Origin: CAZUHB01 sp964620445
Lineage (GTDB): Bacteria > Planctomycetota > B15-G4 > CAYZWU01
Reading direction: 5' to 3'
NCBI GenBank assembly: GCA_964620445.1
Contig: CAZUHB010000026.1
Location: forward strand, 1 to 64,000
DNA: 64,000 nucleotides
Below the pieces are notes generated by a model that saw only the letters and a list, made by a program, of their open reading frames with translations, had not been told where the DNA came from and made no database searches. The position numbers and the translations under genes were made by a program. Of this stretch, positions 26,362 to 33,412 are shown piece after piece. Positions within the stretch are counted from its first letter, which is position 1. Each line of letters starts with the position of its first letter.

Positions 26362-26397
26362 AAAAAAAGCCGGCACTTTCGAGTGCCGGCTTTTTTT
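26362..26397. terminator. Bidirectional terminator with UUCG tetraloop
   Basis: A 16-bp stem (26362-26377 / 26382-26397, 'aaaaaaagccggcact') capped by TTCG and flanked by A7 and T7 lies between the convergent PDZ and purB genes and serves both strands. Confidence 0.93.
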
Positions 26398-26426
26398 AGC
26401 ACTGCTTTTTTTTTAACAGCCTTGGA

Positions 26427-27878
26427 TCAGACGCGGATCTCCTCCGCCTCGTCGTCGAGAAGCGCGCCCCTTTTCTCCATCAACGGATAGACGTGACTCA
26501 TGAGAAACTCTTCCACCTGCTCGGCGGAACGGCCCACGAACAGGGCCGGATCCCTGAGTGTGTCCATCTCGCCGATCACGGCCGCGAAAGCCGGGTCCCC
26601 CTCGAGCCGTTCGATGAGATCGCTCTTGGCGCCCGTTTCCTTCCTCCTGCGCGCCGCTTCCACGGAATGCGCGCGGATCCGCTCGTGCAGGTCCTGGCGG
26701 TCGCCGCCGGCGCGCACACCCTCCATGAGAATGTTCTCCGTGGCCATGAAATCGAGCTCGTCCTGGAGATTGGCGTTCACCACACCGGGATTGACCACGA
26801 TTCCCGAGGCCACGTTCCGGTAGAGGCTCAGGATCGAATCGATCGCCAGGAAGGCCTCCGGGATCACGATCCGCTTGCCGGCCGAGTCGTCGAGCGTCCG
26901 CTCGAGCCACTGGTTGGCGGCCATCTGCTGCGGATCGCCCGAGAGGGACATGACGTACCTCGCCAGCGACGTGATCCTCTCGGACCGCATCGGATTGCGC
27001 TTGTAGGCCATGGCCGACGATCCGACCTGGCTCTTTTCGAAAGGTTCTTCCAGCTCCCGCTCATGGGAAAGGAGCCGCATATCGACAGCGAACTTGTGCG
27101 CCGAGATCGCCACTCCGGCGAGCACCGACAGAAGCCGGGCGTCGACCTTGCGCGGATAGGTCTGACCCGTCACCGGCCAGGAATGGGAAAAGCCCATCCT
27201 GGCGGTCAGAGTGTCGTCGAGCTGCTTCACCTTCGAATGGTCGCCGTCGAAGAGCTTGAGAAAGGACGCCTGCGTCCCCGTCGTGCCCTTCACGCCCCGG
27301 AATCCGAGCTGAGCCACGAAATGGTCCAGGTCCTCGAGGTCGATCATCAGATCCTGGAGCCAGAGGCACGCCCTCTTTCCCACCGTGGTCAACTGGGCGG
27401 GTTGAAAGTGGGTGTAGGCCTGTGTGGGAAGCCGCGCGTGGTCCCTCGCAAAGGCGGCCAGGGCGCCGACCACGTTCATGAGTTTCTTCTGTACGAGCAT
27501 GCACGCGTCGCGCATCACGATCAGATCGGTGTTGTCCCCCACGAAACAGGAGGTCGCGCCCAGGTGGATCACGCCTCCCGCCCCGGGACAGGCCCTGGCG
27601 AAGGTCTTGATGTGAGCCATCACGTCGTGGCGGAGACGTTTCTCTTCCGCGGCGGCGAATTCGAAATCGATCTCTTCGATCGCCGAGCGCATCGCGTCAA
27701 CCTGATCCTGGGTCACCTCGAGGCCGAGTTCGCGCTGAGTGTCGGCGAGCTCCGTCCAGAGGCGGCGCCACGTCTCGATCTTGCGCCGCTCCGAGAAGAT
27801 CTCGAGCATGGCGCGCGACGCGTAGCGTACAACGAGCGGGGAAGCGTAAACCGACCGTGGGTCCCCTTGAGCAGTCAT
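26427..27878 (-). CDS. purB: Adenylosuccinate lyase, eukaryote-like form
   Basis: A 483-aa fumarase/aspartase superfamily enzyme. 'GATSCFVGDNTDLI' (108-120), the His157 motif 'THFQPAQLTTVGKR' (156-169), 'FRGVKGTTGTQASFL' and the flexible signature loop 'SSAMAYKRNPMRSE' (287-300, catalytic serine at 287/288) are all present. The motifs track the animal ADSL sequence far more closely than the E. coli or B. subtilis enzymes. It cleaves SAICAR and adenylosuccinate in purine synthesis. The start at 27878 is preferred because 'aaagga' lies eight bases upstream; an earlier ATG at 27902 overlaps the VanZ-like gene. It is the last gene of a leftward cluster ending at a strong terminator. Confidence 0.95.
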   Translation of the reverse strand: MTAQGDPRSVYASPLVVRYASRAMLEIFSERRKIETWRRLWTELADTQRELGLEVTQDQVDAMRSAIEEIDFEFAAAEEKRLRHDVMAHIKTFARACPGAGGVIHLGATSCFVGDNTDLIVMRDACMLVQKKLMNVVGALAAFARDHARLPTQAYTHFQPAQLTTVGKRACLWLQDLMIDLEDLDHFVAQLGFRGVKGTTGTQASFLKLFDGDHSKVKQLDDTLTARMGFSHSWPVTGQTYPRKVDARLLSVLAGVAISAHKFAVDMRLLSHERELEEPFEKSQVGSSAMAYKRNPMRSERITSLARYVMSLSGDPQQMAANQWLERTLDDSAGKRIVIPEAFLAIDSILSLYRNVASGIVVNPGVVNANLQDELDFMATENILMEGVRAGGDRQDLHERIRAHSVEAARRRKETGAKSDLIERLEGDPAFAAVIGEMDTLRDPALFVGRSAEQVEEFLMSHVYPLMEKRGALLDDEAEEIRV

Positions 27879-27888
27879 GATGTTCCTT

Positions 27889-28380
27889 TCATTGAGTGCC
27901 AATGAAGATCTGAAGCAGGGCCGCGCCGAGAAGACTGACGCAGGAGAGCCAGAAGTCCTTCCTCCCGGGCAGCCCGTCGAGGATGTAGCTGATCACGAGG
28001 AGCCCCCCGATTCCCCCGATCGAGTCGGAAACGAGATCCATGACCGCCGGCTCCCGACCGGTGAAGGACTGGTGGTACTCGTCGGAGAGGGCGTAGACGA
28101 AAAGAATCGCCGCGGTGAACAGAATCCAGTTCCACCGGAAGGGCCTCCCCGCGCCGACGTTGAATATCTTCCGCCCGTAGAGAGCCAGCGGGAGGGAGAG
28201 CCCGAAATAGAGCGGCACATGGCAGAAGTTGTAGAGGATCGTTTCGAGCACGTCGATTTCGAGAGACGGCTCGAATTCGATGGAAGAGAGAACGAAGATC
28301 AAGCCGAGGTAGACGACGATGGCCGATAGATGGAGAAACTGATCCCGCGCGATGTACCAGAGAAGGAGACGGCGGATCAT
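27889..28380 (-). CDS. VanZ-like family membrane protein
   Basis: A 163-aa protein with four to five predicted membrane segments (about 15-33, 50-68, 85-97, 120-137, 143-160). The loop 'SDEYHQSFTGREPAVMDLVSD' around residues 98-118, with its DEhhQ and D-x3-D pattern followed by 'GGIGG', is the VanZ-like signature. The biochemical role of the family is poorly defined. The gene overlaps the RsbW-like gene upstream by four bases (ATGA) and ends 11 bases before the purB start, so it is co-translated within the cluster. Confidence 0.85.
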   Translation of the reverse strand: MIRRLLLWYIARDQFLHLSAIVVYLGLIFVLSSIEFEPSLEIDVLETILYNFCHVPLYFGLSLPLALYGRKIFNVGAGRPFRWNWILFTAAILFVYALSDEYHQSFTGREPAVMDLVSDSIGGIGGLLVISYILDGLPGRKDFWLSCVSLLGAALLQIFIGTQ

Positions 28381-28820
28381 GGTCCCCTCTTGATCATCTT
28401 GATCGTAATCCCGCCCTCCTTGTTCCTGCCCATCTCGACGCTATCCATGAGCGAACGCATGAGGAACACGCCGCGGCCCCGTTCCGAATCGGACGATGGA
28501 GCCACGGTGGTCTCGAAGGCGATCTTCGTCCCGTCCCGCTTCGTGTCGCAGTCGGCTCCCTCGCCAAAGTCGTCGATCCGTAGCTTGATCAGCCTTGCAG
28601 ACAGAACGCAGAGCACCTCGATCCGGCTGTTCGGATCGGAACCGTGCTCGCGGGCATTGTTGATCGCCTCGCTCAGAGCCAGGGTGATATTGTCCCTGCT
28701 TTTTTCGCTGAAATCCCATTGGCCGGCCAGGAAGGCGATCGTCTTTCTGATCGACCTGATGCCCAGGGGGCCGAAAGGTTGAGTCAGCTTGAACTTCAGC
28801 GTCAGCGTCTCGTCAGTCAT
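28377..28820 (-). CDS. RsbW/SpoIIAB-like serine kinase, ATP-binding
   Basis: A 147-aa GHKL ATPase fold. The N box reads 'ALSEAINNAREHG', the G1 box 'LRIDDFGEG', and the G2 region 'GRGVFLMRSLMDSVE', all in the order and spacing of anti-sigma-factor kinases such as RsbW. These phosphorylate an anti-anti-sigma partner and sequester a sigma factor. No partner (STAS protein, PP2C phosphatase or sigma factor) is encoded in the window. The start at 28820 has 'ggaaga' close upstream. Its overlap with the VanZ-like gene and position between nadC and purB is odd for a regulator and may mean local co-expression only. Confidence 0.88.
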   Translation of the reverse strand: MTDETLTLKFKLTQPFGPLGIRSIRKTIAFLAGQWDFSEKSRDNITLALSEAINNAREHGSDPNSRIEVLCVLSARLIKLRIDDFGEGADCDTKRDGTKIAFETTVAPSSDSERGRGVFLMRSLMDSVEMGRNKEGGITIKMIKRGP

Positions 28821-28866
28821 ATCTTCCACACGCTGAGAATACCGTACCGATGCCGTGAGAACTCGA

Positions 28867-29766
28867 TCAACTCTTCTTTTTATCAAAGTTGAGATACATT
28901 GCAATATCCAGGGCCTTGACCGAATGGGTCAGGGCGCCCACCGAGATCCTGTCGACTCCTGTCCGCGCAATGGCGCGGACCGTTTCCAGAGAAACCCCGC
29001 CCGATGCTTCGAGCTGGGGCCTGTTCTTGCCGCACGCGGCGCCCACGCGGGCCACCGTATCGCTGAGCTGTTCGACCGACATGTTGTCGAGCAGTATCAT
29101 GTCCGCCCCGGCAGCGGCGGCCGCGAGCGCGCCCTCGGTGCAAGTCACCTCGACCTCCAATCCGATCCGGCTGTCAACGGTCGAGCGTACCTTGGCGACC
29201 GCTTTCTTCACCGCCTCCGCCTCGCTCCTGCAGTTGAGAACGGCCAGATGATTGTCCTTGACCAGAACCATGTCGTAGAGGCCGACACGGTGGTTGACCC
29301 CGCCTCCCGCCTTGACCGCGGCTTTTTCGAGGAGCCGGAGTCCGGGAGTCGTCTTGCGCGTGTCGAGGATCACGGCACCCGTTCCGTCCACGGCCTCGAC
29401 ATAGCGGTTCGTGATGGTCGCCACGCCGGAGAGGCGCTGCAGGAAATTGAGCGCCGTGCGCTCGGCCTTGAGAAGAGAGGCGGCCCGGCCGTGCACCGAT
29501 GCGACCAGGTCGCCCGGCCGGAGCCGGTCGCCGTCGCTCGAGGTTGTTTCGATCGCCAGCTTTTCATCGACCATCAGAAACGTTTTGACCGCCACGTCGA
29601 CGCCGGCCAGAACACCCTCTTCCTTGGCCACGATCTCGGCCTGGGCTTTCGTCGAATCGGAAACGAGAGCACCCACCGTGATGTCTCCCGATCCGAGATC
29701 CTCTTTCAGAGCAAGGTCAATAATCCGTTCCACATCGGCCTCGAAAGTGTCAGCGGGCGTCATCAA
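28867..29766 (-). CDS. nadC: Nicotinate-nucleotide pyrophosphorylase (carboxylating)
   Basis: A 299-aa enzyme of usual length. Motifs: 'KEDLGSGDITVGAL' near residues 21-34, 'ERTALNFLQRLSGVATIT' near 101-118, 'LDTRKTTPGLRLLEKAAVKAG' at about 133-153, 'VLVKDNHLA', 'EVEVT', 'MILLDNMS' and 'EASGGVSLETVRAIARTGVDRISVGALTHS'. Together these give all quinolinate and PRPP binding residues. It converts quinolinate and PRPP to nicotinate mononucleotide in NAD synthesis. The start, at 29766 or the adjacent ATG at 29763, overlaps the comEA-like gene by 14-17 bases with no clear ribosome site, implying translational coupling. No nadA or nadB is present in the window. Confidence 0.95.
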   Translation of the reverse strand: MMTPADTFEADVERIIDLALKEDLGSGDITVGALVSDSTKAQAEIVAKEEGVLAGVDVAVKTFLMVDEKLAIETTSSDGDRLRPGDLVASVHGRAASLLKAERTALNFLQRLSGVATITNRYVEAVDGTGAVILDTRKTTPGLRLLEKAAVKAGGGVNHRVGLYDMVLVKDNHLAVLNCRSEAEAVKKAVAKVRSTVDSRIGLEVEVTCTEGALAAAAAGADMILLDNMSVEQLSDTVARVGAACGKNRPQLEASGGVSLETVRAIARTGVDRISVGALTHSVKALDIAMYLNFDKKKS

Positions 29767-30088
29767 CCAGAACGGCCCAGCGCAATATTTCCTGTGCCCT
29801 GTGCGGCCCTATGCCGCGCACTTGCAGCAAATCGCTCTTCGATCGAAAAGGCCCCTCTTCCCGCCGTCGCTCCAGGAGCGCATCGGCCAGGGCCGGGCCG
29901 ATCCCGGGGAGCAAGGTCAAGTGCACCGCGTCAGCCCTGTTCAGGTCGACACTGTAGCGCGACCGAATGTGCCACTCAACATCCGTTGCCGCCTCTTTTT
30001 GCGCGGCATCGTAAAAAAAGGCCGCACAAACAACGAGCGCGACAACGAGCGCGACGCGATCACGATCCGCTCCCTGCCGTTTTACCAA
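29750..30088 (-). CDS. ComEA-like helix-hairpin-helix protein
   Basis: A 112-aa protein with an N-terminal membrane anchor ('VALVVALVVCAAFFY', about residues 11-25) and a C-terminal pair of helix-hairpin-helix motifs: 'LNRADAVHLTLLPGIGPALADALLERR' and 'SKSDLLQVRGIGPHRAQEIL'. This is the DNA-binding layout of ComEA, used to bind incoming DNA at the membrane, though such proteins also occur without competence. I place the start at the TTG at 30088 because a 'gggggagag' site lies seven bases upstream; the longer frame to 30214 has no such site and no homology-like features. No comEC or comF gene is nearby. Confidence 0.78.
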   Translation of the reverse strand: MVKRQGADRDRVALVVALVVCAAFFYDAAQKEAATDVEWHIRSRYSVDLNRADAVHLTLLPGIGPALADALLERRREEGPFRSKSDLLQVRGIGPHRAQEILRWAVLVDDAR

Positions 30089-30313
30089 GGTCTCTCCCCC
30101 ATTTAATCGATAACAACGAAAAAGGGCGACACAAAAAGCCGCGGAGAAGCCGCTGCTGTTCCATGTCGAACTCGACCGGCAATGGTTACGGTGCGCGAGC
30201 AGATGTGGAATCACCTCGCGGCGGACGTGTTGGCGAGATCGGTCGTTTCTCCCCGAAACCGAGAGAAAAGACCGCCGGCCGCGTCACGGCGGAGAGAAGC
30301 GAAAACACCCTTT

Positions 30314-31228
30314 CTAGGCTGTTTTGGCCGGACCGAACTGTGTGATGTAGAGTTTGTAGATCTGATTGAGGGTCTCGTTGAGAACTTTCTCCGAGGTGAT
30401 CTTGATCGCCTTGTCCTTCTTCTCGCCAAGAAATACGTAGCAAATATTATTCTGCACGGCGAGGGACGACAGAATCTTGTCGTCGATCTTGAAGCGAACG
30501 AGGTTTCCGTCGCGGCTCTCGGAAATCTTCGGGGTGATCCTCTTGATCTTTTCCCGGGCGACCTGGAAAAATTCCTCGGGCGAGGACTCGTCAGTTCCGC
30601 CGCCGCTCTTGGTTTCCTTCTTCGGTTTCTCTGCCGGAGGAGGGGTTGCGGCCTTCTCATTTACCTTTTCTGGCGGAGTCTGTTGTTTTTTTTTGCTCTC
30701 TTTCTTTTCTTTCTTGTCCTTGGTCTTATTCGACGCGGCCGCCTCGTCCACGCGGATCGCCTTGAATTCCTCGTCGGCGCCCTTTCGGGACACGGTGAAG
30801 TAGGTCCGTTCCTCGAGCTGAAGGAACGAATACTCGCACGGAATGATCTCGGTGGTCTTGATCGCATCAAGACACTGCACGAATTCATCGGTCATGCCCG
30901 AGGCGAGAACGAAGACACGCGGCGGGACTGAAAAATCGAAGAGGTGCTCCTTGTAGATGCGCTCCAGAAAGAAACGGTTCTTCTCGAGCCGCTGGAGGAT
31001 CAGCAGGAGATTTTGAATCAGGTTTCCAACGCTTCCCGATTCGTCGAGCATGATCACGACCGGTTCGCCGTTGCTGTCCTTGGCGAGGAACTCGACGCTC
31101 AGGTCCTCGTCGAGCTTGAGGTCGAGATCGAGGACCTCGAGGCCCTCCTCGATCGCGTCGACTGAGTCGACGAGTACGTTCCTGACCACGTCCTTCACTT
31201 TTTCTGCGCTCTTTACAATTTCAATCAT
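30314..31228 (-). CDS. Hypothetical protein, possible restriction-like fold plus charged linker
   Basis: A 304-aa cytoplasmic protein in three parts. Residues about 1-145 contain 'LSVEFLAKDSNGEPVVIMLDE', a strand-turn-strand pattern reminiscent of NucS/DUF91-type PD-(D/E)XK folds, though a full catalytic set is not clear. Residues about 160-215 are a low-complexity Lys/Glu/Pro linker ('KKEKKESKKKQQTPPEK'). Residues about 220-304 form a second alpha/beta unit with 'FKIDDKILSSLAVQNNICYVFL'. It starts with 'gaggaaaaagcg' upstream of 31228. It may be the first gene of the leftward cluster, but 225 bases separate it from the next start. I do not recognise the family. Confidence 0.65.
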   Translation of the reverse strand: MIEIVKSAEKVKDVVRNVLVDSVDAIEEGLEVLDLDLKLDEDLSVEFLAKDSNGEPVVIMLDESGSVGNLIQNLLLILQRLEKNRFFLERIYKEHLFDFSVPPRVFVLASGMTDEFVQCLDAIKTTEIIPCEYSFLQLEERTYFTVSRKGADEEFKAIRVDEAAASNKTKDKKEKKESKKKQQTPPEKVNEKAATPPPAEKPKKETKSGGGTDESSPEEFFQVAREKIKRITPKISESRDGNLVRFKIDDKILSSLAVQNNICYVFLGEKKDKAIKITSEKVLNETLNQIYKLYITQFGPAKTA

Positions 31229-31471
31229 CGCTTTTTCCTCTTATCCACCCTACCAGATGAGTCGCCAACCCCCATTCTATAGGACTTCCCACACGATTCA
31301 ACCTCTGCTGATCTTTTTTCGTCGATCCCTTTGATCATCACGGGCACGAGCCGGCTCCGAAAGCGCCCTCCATCTGAAATACCGAGTAGAAGTGCGAGGC
31401 TGATCGCGTTTTAATGGCACGAGGCATGAAGAAGTGCATCGAGGCGGCAACGAATCGGAGTAATTCGATTG

Positions 31472-32599
31472 ATGGACATCAAAGGACTGCGGGATCTCTT
31501 TCCGGTCACGAAGAAGTGGGCCTATCTCGACCATGCAGCCACCGGTTCGCTTGCAGACCCCGTTCACGAGGCCCTGTCCGGTCACCTGGAAGATTTCAGC
31601 CGGAACGGCTGCGCGAATTTCCCCGACTGGGAAAAGACGATCGTCGAGACGCGCCAGAGGTGCGCAACCCTCGTGGGTGCCGCACCCGAGGAGATCGCGA
31701 TCACGAAATCGACGTCTGACGGCGCGATCATCCTGGCGCGGGGGCTCCCGTTCCGTCGGGACGACAATATCGTGATACCGGACATGGAATTTCCCGCTAA
31801 CTACTGTCCATGGAAGGACCTGGAGCAGGACGGCGTCCATTGCCGCGTCGTGCCGCTCAGGGACGGCAGGATCGCGATCGACGATCTTCTCGCTGCCGTG
31901 GACGGGCGCACACGTCTCGTGGCTCTGTCGAGCGTGGCGTACCACAACGGTTTCCGGATCGATTTGAAACGGCTCGGCGAGGAGCTTCACGCCCGGGGCG
32001 TGCCCCTCTATGTCGATGCGATCCAGAGTCTCGGCGCCTTCCCGATCGACGTGGACGAGTGCCGGATCTCGTTCCTCTCGGCCGACTCCCACAAGTGGCT
32101 TCTGGGACTGGAGGGAGTGGGATTCTTCTACTGCAGGCGGAGCATGCTCGACGAGATCAGGCCGCCTTTCGTATCGTGGCGTTCGATGGAGGAACCCTTC
32201 GACCTTCATGCGACCGAACTCCGGTTTGCGCCCACGGCGCGCCGTTTCGAGTATGCGGCCTATAATCTTGCCGGTATTTTCGGGTTCAATGCCGCCCTCG
32301 GTCTTCTCCTCGGCATCGGGATCGCAGTGATCGAGGAGCGCGTGCTGGCCCTCACCGACAGGCTCGTCGCTCTCCTGGAAAAGAGAGGGCTCGATATTCT
32401 CTCGCCGCGCGCGGAGGGTGAAAAATCGGGGATCGTGACCTTTCGCTACATCGATCGGAAAGTCGACTACTCGGCTCTGGCGAACGAACTCAAGCGCAAG
32501 GGAGTGGTCGTCTCCGCGCGGGGCGGCGGACTCCGAGCCGCGCCCCACTTCTACAACAACAACGAAGATCTGGAAAAGCTTCTGGAGGCGCTCCCATGA
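31472..32599 (+). CDS. Class V aminotransferase-fold PLP enzyme (cysteine desulfurase/isopenicillin N epimerase-like)
   Basis: A 375-aa fold type I PLP enzyme. 'YLDHAATGSL' near residues 19-28 begins the family signature, 'TKSTSDGAIILARGL' positions the phosphate loop, 'PLYVDAIQSLGAFPID' holds the Asp that contacts the pyridine nitrogen and 'SADSHKWLLGLEGVGF' contains the Schiff-base lysine. The mobile active-site Cys loop of true cysteine desulfurases is not evident, so lyase, epimerase or kynureninase-like chemistry is equally possible. The start is ATG 31472; a TTG at 31469 has slightly better spacing from 'ggag'. It overlaps the protease gene downstream by four bases. Confidence 0.85.
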   Translation: MDIKGLRDLFPVTKKWAYLDHAATGSLADPVHEALSGHLEDFSRNGCANFPDWEKTIVETRQRCATLVGAAPEEIAITKSTSDGAIILARGLPFRRDDNIVIPDMEFPANYCPWKDLEQDGVHCRVVPLRDGRIAIDDLLAAVDGRTRLVALSSVAYHNGFRIDLKRLGEELHARGVPLYVDAIQSLGAFPIDVDECRISFLSADSHKWLLGLEGVGFFYCRRSMLDEIRPPFVSWRSMEEPFDLHATELRFAPTARRFEYAAYNLAGIFGFNAALGLLLGIGIAVIEERVLALTDRLVALLEKRGLDILSPRAEGEKSGIVTFRYIDRKVDYSALANELKRKGVVVSARGGGLRAAPHFYNNNEDLEKLLEALP

Positions 32600-33285
32600 C
32601 GAAAGCGCCCCTGAGAACGTTCAGCTACGGGGTTCTGCTCTTTCTTCTCTGCTACTGCCTGGAGACGTTGTTCACCTTCAGCAGCCGTGGATTGATCGAC
32701 GCGACCGCCATCGACAACGCCATGTATATCACCCTGGGGGCCAAGTTCTGCGCGTGCCTCCTGGCTCTCGGATTCGTGGCGGCGCGGGGAAGGGACGAGC
32801 TCGCAGCGGCGGGATTCACAGCCGAAGGCGCCGGCAGGGACTGTCTGAGCGCGATCGGCCTCTACCTTCTTTTCCTCCCCTTTTTCGTCTTCGTGATCGC
32901 ACCTCTCAACAATCTTCTCGTTGGCGAGGAACAGCAGGCGATCGTTCGCGAGATCATGGACCGGCCCGATCTTTTGAAGTCACTCCCTTTTCTGGCCACG
33001 GTCTGCGTGGGTGTGCCCGTTCTCGAGGAGATCGTTTTCCGGAGTTTTCTCTACCAGGGCCTGCGCTTCCACCTGCCTTTTCTGGCGGCTGTCATGGTTT
33101 CGGGTGCGGTTTTCGGCGTCCTGCACGGCCTGGCCGCGGCGATTCCGATCATGACGCTCGGCTGCCTGCTCGGTTACCTGCGGGAAAAATCGTGTTCCCT
33201 CCTCCCGGTCGTGCTCGTCCACGCTATTCACAACTCCTGGACTGTTCTCAGCATACACATTCTCGACGCGCTCGATGCGGGATAG
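32596..33285 (+). CDS. CPBP family intramembrane metalloprotease
   Basis: A 229-aa membrane protein with about six hydrophobic segments. The Abi/CPBP motifs are present: 'PVLEEIVFRSFLYQGLR' (motif 1, EExxxR) near residues 137-153, 'AVFGVLHGLAAAI' (motif 2, FxxxH) and 'VVLVHAIHNSW' (motif 3, HxxxN). The family includes Rce1-like CAAX proteases and bacteriocin-immunity proteins. The start overlaps the PLP enzyme stop (ATGA). It lies 127 bases upstream of the FHA-vWA gene. Substrate unknown. Confidence 0.9.
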   Translation: MTKAPLRTFSYGVLLFLLCYCLETLFTFSSRGLIDATAIDNAMYITLGAKFCACLLALGFVAARGRDELAAAGFTAEGAGRDCLSAIGLYLLFLPFFVFVIAPLNNLLVGEEQQAIVREIMDRPDLLKSLPFLATVCVGVPVLEEIVFRSFLYQGLRFHLPFLAAVMVSGAVFGVLHGLAAAIPIMTLGCLLGYLREKSCSLLPVVLVHAIHNSWTVLSIHILDALDAG

Positions 33286-33412
33286 TCCCCCGCGGGGCAT
33301 CTCGGCCCGAGGCCTGCGCGCCGGCCCGGGATAAATAATCAAGAATCCTTCCTTCTGGGAGGTGACTTCAATCTTCTGGAGAGCTATATTTTTCAAGATC
33401 TTAGGAGATATG

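Noticed and set aside
28855..30345. 496-codon plus-strand frame opposite nadC and comEA-like genes
   Set aside because: nadC on the minus strand is unambiguous. The plus frame is a mirror product of GC bias.
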